DNA from: Ruminococcus sp.
GTDB taxonomy: Bacteria > Bacillota > Clostridia > Oscillospirales > Ruminococcaceae
NCBI GenBank assembly: GCA_030531185.1
Contig: JAUNOG010000002.1
Coordinates: forward strand, 16,408 to 80,407
Direction: 5' to 3'
DNA length: 64,000 nucleotides
Shown here: one piece after another, positions 8,535 to 17,250 of the stretch
Position numbering within the stretch: the first letter of the stretch is position 1
How the letters are laid out: every line of letters starts with the position of its first letter
The notes under the pieces: generated by a model
Told to the model about the DNA's origin: nothing
What the model saw: the letters and a program-made list of their open reading frames with translations, nothing else
Databases searched by the model: none
Program-made: the position numbers and the translations under genes

Positions 8535-10898
8535 ATGAATAAAGCACAATTTCAGTCGGAGCTTGCAAACGACTTAAAGCGCAAGTTTTCCGTAAACATT
8601 GAAAATGCATCTTCACAGCAGCTGCACGAGTGCATTTCCTCGGTCGTAATGGAGTACATTAACGAGGACTGGGAGACAAGCGTGGAAAATCACCTTGCAA
8701 ACAGACGGGCTATGTATCTTTCTATGGAATTTCTTATGGGCAGAGCAATATACAATAACCTGCTGTGTCTGGGAATTACCGAGGACGTTGACGAGGTCCT
8801 TAAAGCTCACGGAAGAAGTCTTGCCGAGCTTGAGGATATCGAGGACGCCGCTCTCGGCAACGGAGGTCTCGGCAGACTGGCGGCTTGTTTTCTCGACTCT
8901 GCGGCGGCGCACGATATTCCGCTGGACGGCTACGGCATACGCTACAAGTACGGACTTTTCAAGCAGGGTATCGAAAACGGTTTCCAGACCGAATATGCCG
9001 ACGACTGGCAGAGATACGGCGATCCTTGGTCAAAGCGCAGGGAGGAAGATACCGTTATTGTAAAGTACTCCGACCAGACCGTAAAGGCAGTTCCCTACGA
9101 TATGCCTATAATCGGCTTCGGCACCAAGAACGTGGGAAATCTCCGTCTGTGGCAGGCTGAGGCTGTGGAGGAATTTAATTTTGCGGACTTCAACAACGGC
9201 GACTTTGAAAAGGCGGCGGCGGAAAAAACTGCGGCGGAAAATATCTCAAAGGTGCTGTACCCCAACGATAATTTTGAGGCGGGAAAAATCCTCAGACTCA
9301 AACAGGAGTATTTCTTCTCTGCGGCAAGCGTTGCGGACGCTCTGAAAAAGCACAAGGAGCGTTTCGGTACTCTCGACAATTTTGCGGACTATGTGACAAT
9401 TCAGCTTAACGACACTCACCCTGTTATCGCTATCCCCGAGCTTATAAGACAGCTTATTGCGGAGGGTTACGGCTTTGACAGCGCGTTTGAGACAGCGCAC
9501 AAGGTTTTCAACTACACCAACCACACCATTATGGCGGAGGCTCTTGAAAAGTGGGACAGCGGTCTTGTGGAAAGAATTCTCCCCGAAGTCTACTCCGTAA
9601 TTTTGCAGATAAACGAAAGATTTATAGGGGATATGTACGCTCTTGGTATGGATAAGGAGCAGATAAAGAAGATGTCCCCCATTGGCGGCGGACAGGTCAA
9701 AATGGCGTTTATGGCTATTTATGTGTCCTCGTATGTTAACGGCGTGGCGGCTATCCATACGGAAATACTCAAGAACGACGCTCTTAAAGAGTGGTACGAG
9801 ATATATCCCGAGCGTTTTCAGAACAAAACGAACGGTATCACTCAAAGACGCTGGCTTGCGCTGTGCAATCCCGAGCTTTCGGCGCTTATCACAAGACTGC
9901 TGGGCAGCGCAGACTGGGTAAAAGACCTCGGCGAGCTGAAAAAGCTTGAAAAGTACGCGGACGACGAAAACGTTCTCAAAGAGTTTATGGCTGTCAAGGA
10001 GGCTAAAAAATGCCAGCTTGCGGACTTTATAAAGTCCCACGACAACAAGGATATAGACCCCGAGTGGATATTCGATATTCAGATAAAGAGACTTCACGAA
10101 TATAAGAGACAGCTCCTTAACGCCCTGTCGATACTCTACATTTATTTCGGCATAAAGGACGGTTCTATAAAGGACTTCACTCCTACAGTTTATATCTTCG
10201 GAGCAAAGTCCGCACCGGGCTACAGACGCGCAAAGGCTATCATCAAGCTTATCAACGAAATCGGCGATTTCGTCAATGCAGACCCCGACACCAAAGACCT
10301 GCTCCAAGTAGTGTTTGTACAGAATTATAACGTATCCTACGCCGAAAAGCTTGTATGCGCCGCAGATGTTTCGGAGCAGATCTCCACAGCGGGCACAGAG
10401 GCAAGCGGAACGGGCAATATGAAGCTTATGCTCAACGGAGCGTGTACGCTCGGTACCTACGACGGCGCAAACGTCGAGATAGCCGAAGAGGCAGGAGAAG
10501 AAAACAACTATATTTTCGGAGCAAGAGTTGAAGAGCTTGCTGAGATTATGCCCGAGTACGATCCGAGAGAAATTCTTTTCAGGGACGAAAAGATCAGCCG
10601 CGTGCTCAATAAGCTCATTGACGGCACATTCTCCGACGGCGGAGTACCCTCAGATCAGGAGGGCAGCTTTAAGGAGCTTTACAAGGCTCTCACCGACGGA
10701 GCAAGCTGGCACGTTCCCGACCATTATTATGTACTGGGTGATTTGACAAGCTATGTTCAGGCAAAGCTTAAAATGAACGCAGACTACAAGGATAAGCTTG
10801 GCTACGCTAAGAAATGCTGGCTCAATATCTGCAATGCGGGCAAGTTCTCGTCCGACAGAACCATTAAAGATTACGCGGAGAATATCTGGAAAATCTAA
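8535..10898 (+). CDS. glgP: Glycogen/starch phosphorylase (GT35)
   Basis: A 787-residue enzyme releasing glucose-1-phosphate from the non-reducing ends of glycogen or maltodextrins in the cytoplasm. Seen: the N-terminal RRAMYLSMEFLMGRAIYNNL and NGGLGRLAACFLDS segments, the substrate-site FQNKTNGITQRRW, and the pyridoxal-phosphate site TEASGTGNMKLMLNGACTLG, whose Lys binds the cofactor. ATG 8535 follows GAAAGGA; the frame from 8481 overlaps the upstream gene and is rejected. It works with MalQ and possibly the GH13 enzyme at 36218. No signal peptide, as expected. Confidence 0.96.
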   Translation: MNKAQFQSELANDLKRKFSVNIENASSQQLHECISSVVMEYINEDWETSVENHLANRRAMYLSMEFLMGRAIYNNLLCLGITEDVDEVLKAHGRSLAELEDIEDAALGNGGLGRLAACFLDSAAAHDIPLDGYGIRYKYGLFKQGIENGFQTEYADDWQRYGDPWSKRREEDTVIVKYSDQTVKAVPYDMPIIGFGTKNVGNLRLWQAEAVEEFNFADFNNGDFEKAAAEKTAAENISKVLYPNDNFEAGKILRLKQEYFFSAASVADALKKHKERFGTLDNFADYVTIQLNDTHPVIAIPELIRQLIAEGYGFDSAFETAHKVFNYTNHTIMAEALEKWDSGLVERILPEVYSVILQINERFIGDMYALGMDKEQIKKMSPIGGGQVKMAFMAIYVSSYVNGVAAIHTEILKNDALKEWYEIYPERFQNKTNGITQRRWLALCNPELSALITRLLGSADWVKDLGELKKLEKYADDENVLKEFMAVKEAKKCQLADFIKSHDNKDIDPEWIFDIQIKRLHEYKRQLLNALSILYIYFGIKDGSIKDFTPTVYIFGAKSAPGYRRAKAIIKLINEIGDFVNADPDTKDLLQVVFVQNYNVSYAEKLVCAADVSEQISTAGTEASGTGNMKLMLNGACTLGTYDGANVEIAEEAGEENNYIFGARVEELAEIMPEYDPREILFRDEKISRVLNKLIDGTFSDGGVPSDQEGSFKELYKALTDGASWHVPDHYYVLGDLTSYVQAKLKMNADYKDKLGYAKKCWLNICNAGKFSSDRTIKDYAENIWKI

Positions 10899-10922
10899 AA
10901 ATTTGTATTTAGGAGAGTAAAA

Positions 10923-12539
10923 ATGATAACAGTTTCAAACGTAAGTCTTTCATTCGGAGGACAGCTTTTATTCAAGGACGTTGACCTTAAATTCACAAAC
11001 GGCAACTGCTACGGAATTATCGGAGCAAACGGCGCGGGAAAGTCAACCTTTCTGAAAATTTTAAACGGCGAGATAGAGCCTACTACGGGCGAAGTCTCTA
11101 TTTCCAAGGATGAGCGTCTTTCCGTCCTCAAGCAGGATCACTTCGCTTACGACGAATACACCGTACTGGATACCGTTATTATGGGCAACAAGCGTCTTTA
11201 CGACATTATGAAGGAAAAGGACGAGCTTTACGCCAAGGAGGACTTTTCCGAGGAGGACGGCGACAGAGCGGGACAGCTTGAAAGCGAATTTGCGGAGCTT
11301 AACGGCTGGGAGGCTGAGTCGGACGTTTCCCGTCTCATTCAGGGCTTGGGTCTGCCCGAGGACATTCTCTATTCGCAGATGTCCTCACTTTCGGGTAATG
11401 AAAAGGTAAAGGTCCTTCTTGCGCAGGCTTTATTCGGAAATCCCGACATTATTATGCTTGACGAGCCTACCAATCATCTGGATATCGACGCTATCCGCTG
11501 GCTGGAGGATTTTCTGGCGGACTATTTCGGAACGGTGCTTGTGGTCTCCCACGACAGACACTTCCTTAACAACGTCTGTACCCATATCGTGGATATCGAC
11601 TACACCAAGATCAAGATGTACGTGGGCAACTACGAATTCTGGTACGAGTCCTCGCAGCTTATGCAGAGAATGATGAAAAACCAGAACAAAAAGGCTGAGG
11701 AAAAAATCAAGGAATTACAGGAATTCATCAACCGTTTTTCGGCTAACAAGTCCAAATCAAAGCAGGCGACTGCAAGAAGAAAGCTGCTTGACAAGCTTAC
11801 CGTCGAGGAAATGCCTGCCTCCTCGAGAAAGTACCCGTTCATCGGCTTTAATATAGACCGAGAGCTTGGCAAGGACGTGCTTAAAGTCAACGGTATATCC
11901 AAAACCGTGGACGGCGTTAAGCTGTTAAACAACGTGTCCTTTACACTGTCGAGAACGGACAAGGTGGCGTTTATCGGCGAGAGCGAGCAGGCTATAACCG
12001 CTCTGTTCAAAATTCTTGCGGAGGAGGACGAGCCGGACGAGGGTACGATAAAGTGGGGCGTTTCGACCTCCCGCTCTTACTTCCCTGTGGACAACTCCGC
12101 TTACTTCAACGGTCACGACGAGAGCATTGTGGACTGGATAAGACCATACTCCACCTCGGAGGTAACGGACACGTTTCTGCGCGGCTTTTTAGGCAGAATG
12201 CTTTTCACGGGCGACGAGATATACAAGCCCGTAAAGGTTCTTTCGGGAGGAGAAAAGGTAAGGTGTATGTTCAGCCGTATGATGCTGTTCGGCTCGAACG
12301 TCATTATGCTTGACAGACCTACAAATCACCTCGATCTGGAGTCTATCACAGCTGTCAACAACGGTCTCAGGGACTTCAAGGGCGTTGTGATCTTTGCCTC
12401 CCACGACCACGAGATAGTGCAGACGGTAGCTAACCGCATAATCGAGATAACTCCCGACGGCTGTATCGACAGGCAGGGCACGTATGAGGAATTCCTCGAA
12501 TGGAGACGCGAGCACGGTATGAAGTCGTTTATCGAGTAA
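10923..12539 (+). CDS. ABC-F family ATPase with degenerate second ATP site
   Basis: A 538-residue protein with two ABC domains and no membrane segment, of the YkpA/YbiT-like ABC-F type; such proteins act at the ribosome. Domain 1 is canonical: Walker A GANGAGKST, signature LSGNEKVKVLLAQA, Walker B IIMLDEPTNHLD. Domain 2 is not: the Walker A position reads GESEQAITAL, with no GKS/T, and Walker B reads VIMLDRPTNHLD, with Arg replacing the catalytic Glu; the signature LSGGEKVRCMFSR is kept. The linker between domains is Lys-rich, as usual. It starts 24 bases after glgP with AGGAG and may be read through from it. Confidence 0.88.
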   Translation: MITVSNVSLSFGGQLLFKDVDLKFTNGNCYGIIGANGAGKSTFLKILNGEIEPTTGEVSISKDERLSVLKQDHFAYDEYTVLDTVIMGNKRLYDIMKEKDELYAKEDFSEEDGDRAGQLESEFAELNGWEAESDVSRLIQGLGLPEDILYSQMSSLSGNEKVKVLLAQALFGNPDIIMLDEPTNHLDIDAIRWLEDFLADYFGTVLVVSHDRHFLNNVCTHIVDIDYTKIKMYVGNYEFWYESSQLMQRMMKNQNKKAEEKIKELQEFINRFSANKSKSKQATARRKLLDKLTVEEMPASSRKYPFIGFNIDRELGKDVLKVNGISKTVDGVKLLNNVSFTLSRTDKVAFIGESEQAITALFKILAEEDEPDEGTIKWGVSTSRSYFPVDNSAYFNGHDESIVDWIRPYSTSEVTDTFLRGFLGRMLFTGDEIYKPVKVLSGGEKVRCMFSRMMLFGSNVIMLDRPTNHLDLESITAVNNGLRDFKGVVIFASHDHEIVQTVANRIIEITPDGCIDRQGTYEEFLEWRREHGMKSFIE

Positions 12540-12570
12540 ACCTAAACGAGCGGTTAAAAGGAGAATTGCC

Positions 12571-12843
12571 ATGGTATATAAAATTTCCGGCAAAACCTTA
12601 GTATGGGATTTTGACCCCAACGAAACCAATGCCGCAAACCTCAGAGATAATAACTTATACCTTACGGACGGCTCTGGAATTATATGGAATATGAGCGATA
12701 CGGTAAAAAGCGGCGACTGCTGTACAAGTGTTAATATAATGTCAAACGATACGTTTTATTTCTACACCTTTTGGGGTTTCGGCGTCTATATGAGGGTAGA
12801 AAAAGATGGAGTAAAGTGTATTAAAAAATCGCTTTTAAAATGA
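12571..12843 (+). CDS. Small protein of unknown function
   Basis: A 90-residue protein with no signal peptide or membrane helix and no recognised domain; it is rich in aromatic residues and ends in a basic tail. It is supported by a strong AAAAGGAG ribosome site and sits 31 bases after the ABC-F gene, likely the last gene of that transcript. Confidence 0.55.
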   Translation: MVYKISGKTLVWDFDPNETNAANLRDNNLYLTDGSGIIWNMSDTVKSGDCCTSVNIMSNDTFYFYTFWGFGVYMRVEKDGVKCIKKSLLK

Positions 12844-12854
12844 AATCTATATGA

Positions 12855-12883
12855 TTCCTTAAACGTTCCTTAAGATTTATAAT
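12855..12883 (+). promoter_or_regulatory. Promoter with tandem TTCCTTAA repeats
   Basis: Two copies of TTCCTTAA (12855-12862 and 12866-12873) are spaced 11 bp centre to centre, one helical turn. The first overlaps the expected -35 position, and TATAAT follows at 12878-12883. Direct repeats of this spacing are typical of OmpR/PhoB-family binding sites (family knowledge), so an activator-dependent promoter for 12939-13520 is possible. Confidence 0.45.
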
Positions 12884-12892
12884 ATCGGCTTG

Positions 12893-12938
12893 AAAAATTC
12901 CTCCTTTTGATTTATTATTATTAAAAGGGGGAATTTTT
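12893..12938 (+). promoter_or_regulatory. 16-bp hairpin covering the ribosome site of the next gene
   Basis: The arms 12893-12908 and 12923-12938 pair over all 16 positions (one G-T pair) with a 14-base loop. The 3' arm contains the AAAAGGGGG ribosome site and ends one base before the ATG at 12939. It could block translation until opened, or act as a weak terminator, since the 3' arm ends in five T. Confidence 0.6.
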
Positions 12939-13520
12939 ATGGCAGAGGAAAGACTGATGAAATTTTCCGAACGGCAGGAAAACGAAAAAAACTTGAAAAA
13001 TAAGAAATACCGCTTGTTGAAAATATGTATATTTTTAGGAATTATCCTTTTGCCCTTTACATTTTGGTTAATTATGAATATCGCTTACAGCTTTACCCAA
13101 GTTCCCGACGGTCTTACGGCACAGCAGACAGTCGAGAAGTATTTTAAGTATTGGGACAGCGAAAATCAAAAAGGACAAAATTTAATTTTAACCGATTATT
13201 TAGCAGCCGAATATGTTCCAAAGGACGGCGCATTGGTAACCAGCGGAAACAGACGTAATCTAAAATGGAATGAAAGCTTTTCCTTTCACAATTTGAGAGA
13301 TGATGTAAAAATAACGGAAATAACTCAATGTAAAAATGTTCCCGACAGCAAACGATATGATAGCTTTGCGGAAACGGTCGTTTTTTCAGTATGTTACAGT
13401 AAATCGATTGATGACGTCTGGCAGGGCTTAACAAAGGGACAAAATTTTACATACGTATGCGTATGCAGGGAAACGGAAAATTCTCCTTGGAGGATAGACG
13501 ACTTTTTCACAGGCTGGTAA
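12939..13520 (+). CDS. Membrane-anchored protein, DUF4829-like fold possible
   Basis: A 193-residue protein with a charged N-terminus, one membrane helix at about 28-52 (LKICIFLGIILLPFTFWLIM) and an extracytoplasmic domain. That domain has a repeated-use pattern (TAQQTVEKYFKYWDSENQKG, then paired beta strands and WRIDDFFTGW) recalling the NTF2-like DUF4829 group; this assignment is tentative. Its ribosome site is buried in the hairpin 12893-12938, and the promoter has tandem repeats, so it seems tightly controlled. Confidence 0.55.
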   Translation: MAEERLMKFSERQENEKNLKNKKYRLLKICIFLGIILLPFTFWLIMNIAYSFTQVPDGLTAQQTVEKYFKYWDSENQKGQNLILTDYLAAEYVPKDGALVTSGNRRNLKWNESFSFHNLRDDVKITEITQCKNVPDSKRYDSFAETVVFSVCYSKSIDDVWQGLTKGQNFTYVCVCRETENSPWRIDDFFTGW

Positions 13521-13556
13521 TCCCCAAAAAAGTTTATCCAAGTTTTCCGTTTTCTA

Positions 13557-13636
13557 TTGACATTAAAACAAAAAAGGAATATAATTGTAATAGCACAAGG
13601 AGATATACGGCGCAGGCTCTGTATCTCCTTTTCTTG
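13557..13636 (+). promoter_or_regulatory. Consensus promoter and leader hairpin of sialate esterase gene
   Basis: TTGACA (13557-13562), 17-base spacer, TATAAT (13580-13585). The predicted transcript starts near 13592 and immediately enters a hairpin (AAGGAGATA, 13597-13605, with TATCTCCTT, 13622-13630, then TTCTTG). The hairpin could stabilise or attenuate the mRNA. Confidence 0.7.
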
Positions 13637-13675
13637 TGAAACAAGAAAATTATTGAAAATGACGGAGGAATAAAA

Positions 13676-15178
13676 ATGCTTAAAGCTGCACAGATTTTCA
13701 GCAATAATATGGTTTTGCAGAGAGATAAAAATATCGCCGTATGGGGCAGAGGCGAGGACGGAAAGACCGTAAGCGTTACCCTTAACGGCGTGACAAAAAC
13801 AGCCGCAGTCAAGGAGGGCAAATGGTCTCTCGAACTGCCTCCGATGAGCGCAGGCGGGGAATACCAAATGGTCGTCACCGACGGAACGGAAACTATTACA
13901 TTCTGCCGTGTCGTTATCGGCGAGGTCTGGCTCTGCGGCGGACAGTCCAATATGGAGCTTGAACTTCAGAACGCCAAGGACGGCAAGGAAATTTTAAGTA
14001 CTCTTGACGAAAGCTGCGGAGTTCGTTTTTACTACACTCCAAAGGTAGGTACGGAGGAAGAGGCTGAAAAGCAGGGAGCGAACACCTGCTGGAACACAGC
14101 GTCCACCGAAAGCGCAAAGGCTTGGAGCGCGGTAGGTTTCCACTTTGCGAGAAAGCTTTCCAGGGAGCTGGGCGTGACCATCGGACTTATCGGCTGTAAC
14201 TGGGGCGGAACGTCCGCTTCAAGCTGGGTGGATAAGGAGACCCTTGAAAACGACAAGACCATTTCAAGCTACATAGAGGAATACAACGAAAAAATCAAGG
14301 GCAAGACCCTCGAACAGCAAATTCAGGAATACCGTGATTATGAAAAATACCACGAGGAATGGTGCAGAAAAGAGCAGGAATGCTACAAGCAGGAGCCGGG
14401 TATGAGCTGGACGAAGGTCTGCGAGATATGCGGCGAAAATAAATGGCCGGGACCTCTCAATGAAATAAATCCGTTCAGACCTGCGGGTATGTATCACAAT
14501 ATGCTGATGAGAGTTTGTCCGTACACGTTAAAGGGATTTCTGTACTATCAGGGCGAGTCCGACGACCATAAGCCCGACAGCTATTACAGACTTTTCACAA
14601 GTCTTATTTCCCTTTGGAGAGAAAAGTGGGGAGACGACACTCTGCCGTTTATAATGGTTCAGCTCCCGATGTTCAAGTATGCAGCCGACCCCGATTACAA
14701 GCACTGGTGCAAGATACGTTCGGCACAGATGAAAGCGTTCAGGACGGTCAAGAACACGGGTATTGCTGTAATTTCCGACTGCGGCGAGTTTGACAACATT
14801 CACCCTCTGGACAAACAGCCCGTAGGCGAAAGACTTTGCCTGCAAGCGGAAAAGCTCTGCTACGGTATGGACGTAAAGGCGTTCGGTCCGCTGTATAAGT
14901 CCTATATCGTCAAGGACGGCGGCATTGAGCTAAGCTTTGACTATGCGGAAAACGGCTTTGTCATCAAGGGCGAAAAGCCTATGGGCTTTGAAATTTCAGG
15001 CGAGGACGGCAATTTCGTGACTGCCGATATTAAGATCGACGGTTCAAAGATATTCGTAAGCTCCCCTGAGATCGCAGAGCCGAGATATGTGCGCTACAAC
15101 TGGTTCAACTACGCAGAGGTAACTATTTACAACGAAACGGGCATTCCTCTTGCGCCGTTCAGCACTTTTGATGAATGA
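13676..15178 (+). CDS. Sialate O-acetylesterase family SGNH hydrolase
   Basis: A 500-residue SGNH esterase. Seen: VWLCGGQSNMELEL (block I with the nucleophile Ser, about residue 87), GCNWGGTSASSW, YYQGESDD and the DNIHP catalytic Asp-His pair near residue 380. It removes acetyl groups from sialic acids or other sugars. There is no signal peptide, so it should act inside the cell on imported sugars. It is preceded by GACGGAGGA and its own consensus promoter, and is monocistronic with a terminator after it. The substrate cannot be told from the sequence. Confidence 0.85.
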   Translation: MLKAAQIFSNNMVLQRDKNIAVWGRGEDGKTVSVTLNGVTKTAAVKEGKWSLELPPMSAGGEYQMVVTDGTETITFCRVVIGEVWLCGGQSNMELELQNAKDGKEILSTLDESCGVRFYYTPKVGTEEEAEKQGANTCWNTASTESAKAWSAVGFHFARKLSRELGVTIGLIGCNWGGTSASSWVDKETLENDKTISSYIEEYNEKIKGKTLEQQIQEYRDYEKYHEEWCRKEQECYKQEPGMSWTKVCEICGENKWPGPLNEINPFRPAGMYHNMLMRVCPYTLKGFLYYQGESDDHKPDSYYRLFTSLISLWREKWGDDTLPFIMVQLPMFKYAADPDYKHWCKIRSAQMKAFRTVKNTGIAVISDCGEFDNIHPLDKQPVGERLCLQAEKLCYGMDVKAFGPLYKSYIVKDGGIELSFDYAENGFVIKGEKPMGFEISGEDGNFVTADIKIDGSKIFVSSPEIAEPRYVRYNWFNYAEVTIYNETGIPLAPFSTFDE

Positions 15179-15187
15179 TATAAATGG

Positions 15188-15229
15188 AAACAGGGCAGTC
15201 GGTTATATCGGCTACCCTGTTTTGTTAAT
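15188..15229. terminator. Bidirectional terminator
   Basis: AAACAGGG (15188-15195) pairs with CCCTGTTT (15216-15223), extended inward by further pairs and followed by T-rich sequence. It separates the convergent esterase and the small membrane protein gene. Confidence 0.75.
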
Positions 15230-15230
15230 T

Positions 15231-15599
15231 TTATTTATAGGTATGTGTACCCCATTTGAAATATTCGTCCAATCTTAAATTTATAATGTCTTGCATATAT
15301 TTATCATTACTTATGTGCTGTTGCAGTTCATTAATTGCATTTTCCTTATATTTGTCAATAAAATAAGCAGCTAACTTTTCGGCAATATGACTCCTTGGAT
15401 TATATGAAAATATAAAATTAATCGATGCAATAACGGGAATTCCAAAAGCTATGACCATAAATAATGTCAGTCTGTCAATATAAACCAAAACACCGACAAT
15501 TATCATAGCGATCGCTATAATATAAGATATGGGTAAAAAAGCAATGCTTAAAATATTATAAACCTTAGCCCGTTTATATCTCTTCAGTAAGCTTTCCAT
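15231..15599 (-). CDS. Small membrane protein of unknown function
   Basis: A 122-residue protein with a basic N-terminus, two adjacent membrane helices (about 16-40 and 44-64) and a charged soluble C-terminal half. ATG 15599 (MESLLKRYK) is preferred over the TTG at 15617 because GGGG lies about ten bases upstream. Base composition is more AT-rich than its neighbours. No family was recognised. Confidence 0.5.
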   Translation of the reverse strand: MESLLKRYKRAKVYNILSIAFLPISYIIAIAMIIVGVLVYIDRLTLFMVIAFGIPVIASINFIFSYNPRSHIAEKLAAYFIDKYKENAINELQQHISNDKYMQDIINLRLDEYFKWGTHTYK

Positions 15600-15715
15600 A
15601 TTTTCGTTACCCCACAATAAATCGGAAATTATGGTTCTCCTGCAAGCTGCAAATATATTATATCACAAACCGTGATCTGTATAAAATTTACATTCCAATT
15701 CTATTATAATGACTG

Positions 15716-16054
15716 TCAGTTAATACCCTCCGCAAAGGTGATAGGAACGCCGAAAAGCACACCTGCATTAGGTACCGAAAGGTCGCCTGTAATGTCAATT
15801 ATTGCTTTTTTCGCAACATCGACCTGTTCGTCCTGAACGGCTACAAAAATGGTCTTTCCTTTCTGTGCGTCGTCTTCGCCGTTAAGAATTGAGCGCAGTA
15901 CGCCTATCATAGGCAGATTATCCATACCAGAAATCGACTTCGCCATTCCAACACTGTCGATACAAGTACCGCCGCGTATTCCCGCCTGTGCAAGAGATTT
16001 CATAATTTCGTCCACAAGCTCCACTCTCTTGATTACTAAAAACAATAATTGCAT
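15716..16054 (-). CDS. PII-like signalling protein
   Basis: A 112-residue protein of the small PII-like (GlnB/CutA-type ferredoxin fold) group: the beta strand MQLLFLVIKR, then VGMAKSISGMDNLPMIGVLR in the T-loop position, then GKTIFVAVQDEQVDVAKKAI. Such proteins form trimers that sense small molecules. It lacks the standard PII uridylylation loop, so it is not a classical GlnB. GGGAAAGGA precedes the ATG. It lies 48 bases after prmA and is probably co-transcribed. Its target is unknown. Confidence 0.7.
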   Translation of the reverse strand: MQLLFLVIKRVELVDEIMKSLAQAGIRGGTCIDSVGMAKSISGMDNLPMIGVLRSILNGEDDAQKGKTIFVAVQDEQVDVAKKAIIDITGDLSVPNAGVLFGVPITFAEGIN

Positions 16055-16101
16055 TTTTATCTTCCTTTCCCATATGATTTTTATGTATTGTTGTAACCGA
16101 T

Positions 16102-17067
16102 TTACTTTGTAAAAGAGGCCGCTGCCCAGTCCTCCTTTTCACGTATTTCATTAAGCTTAAAGCCCTGAGCTTTGATAACGTCAAGCACCTCGTCCTTGCG
16201 GCTGTCGATAATCCCCGACACGATAAGAGTACCGCCGTCTCTGATAAATCCCGAGAAACTGCCGCTCATACCGATAAGGACGTCCGCCACAATGTTGGCG
16301 CACAGTAAATCATAGCCCGTTCCAAGCTTGGAAACAAGCTCCTTATCCTCGATAATATTTCCGCAGTAGGCAGTATAAACGTCCTCGGGAATATTATTCT
16401 TCGCCGCATTCTCCTTAGCTATTTTTACGGAGTTCTCATCAATATCAACCGCCGCTGCGCTCTTTGCGCCCAGCAGAATGCCGCCAATGGAAAGAATACC
16501 GCTGCCGCAGCCCAGATCGAGTATTCTGTCGCCGTCGGAGATATTTTTCTCTAAAAGCTCAAGACAAAGCTGAGTTGTATTATGCTGTCCCGTACCAAAG
16601 CTTGACGCGGGATCAATTTCGAGTATCTTTCGCTTTTCGTCGGGCGCCGCCTTTTCCCACGACGGCTTAATAAGCAGCTTTTCGCCTATGCAAAGCGGCT
16701 TGAAGTACTGTTTCCAGTTATTAGCCCAGTCCTCTTCCTTGACGTTTTTAAGCTCGTATTCAAGTCTGCCGAACTTGTTTTCAGCGTCTCTGCCTTTGAG
16801 GGCTTTAAGCTCAAGCTTTACAGCCTCCAGATTTTCAAGACCCTGAGCGTTTTCGGGAAGATAAACGGTAACTGTAGTCTCGCAGTCTCTCAGACCCATA
16901 AGGTCGTCGTCAATGTAATCCCAATTAGCGTCCTTGTCGTTTAAAAAGTCTCGGAAATCCTGAGCGTCCTTAATTACAAAGCCGTTAATGCCCATTCCCA
17001 GCAGACTTCCCGTAACAGCCTCTATACCCTCGGTAGTGGTAAAAATATCAAGCTCGACCCAATTCAT
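16102..17067 (-). CDS. prmA: Ribosomal protein L11 methyltransferase
   Basis: A 321-residue class I SAM-dependent methyltransferase. It has an N-terminal substrate-recognition domain (about 1-110), the family motif SSFGTGQHNTTQL and the SAM-binding DLGCGSGILSIG near residue 185, then DLLCANIVADVL (the NIVA form of the methyltransferase catalytic loop). It methylates L11 in the cytoplasm. Its own promoter is at 17103-17131 with GAAAGGAT before the ATG. First gene of a unit with the PII-like protein. Confidence 0.93.
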   Translation of the reverse strand: MNWVELDIFTTTEGIEAVTGSLLGMGINGFVIKDAQDFRDFLNDKDANWDYIDDDLMGLRDCETTVTVYLPENAQGLENLEAVKLELKALKGRDAENKFGRLEYELKNVKEEDWANNWKQYFKPLCIGEKLLIKPSWEKAAPDEKRKILEIDPASSFGTGQHNTTQLCLELLEKNISDGDRILDLGCGSGILSIGGILLGAKSAAAVDIDENSVKIAKENAAKNNIPEDVYTAYCGNIIEDKELVSKLGTGYDLLCANIVADVLIGMSGSFSGFIRDGGTLIVSGIIDSRKDEVLDVIKAQGFKLNEIREKEDWAAASFTK

Positions 17068-17102
17068 AACGAATTATCCTTTCGGTAAAATATAATACAT
17101 TT

Positions 17103-17131
17103 ATTATAACACATTTTTCTCTCTTTGTAAA
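17103..17131 (-). promoter_or_regulatory. Promoter of prmA
   Basis: On the minus strand, TTTACA (17126-17131), 17-base spacer, TATAAT (17103-17108), about 36 bases before the start codon. Confidence 0.75.
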
Positions 17132-17200
17132 GTAGATTTTACAAAAATATTTGAGTAACTTAAATATTGATTTTTAGCAATATTAAACAAAAGTCATTTT

Positions 17201-17241
17201 TCAACAAAAATCGGACTGCCGATTTTACGACAGTCCGATTT
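17201..17241 (-). terminator. Terminator of second sigma/anchor operon
   Basis: An 11-bp perfect stem, AAATCGGACTG (17208-17218) with CAGTCCGATTT (17231-17241), is followed on the minus strand by a T run. Confidence 0.85.
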
Positions 17242-17250
17242 GTTATTTTC

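Noticed and set aside
9246-10307. Long open frame (353 codons) antisense to glgP
   Set aside because: No ribosome site. It is a reflection of the biased codon use of glgP, whose protein is clearly real.
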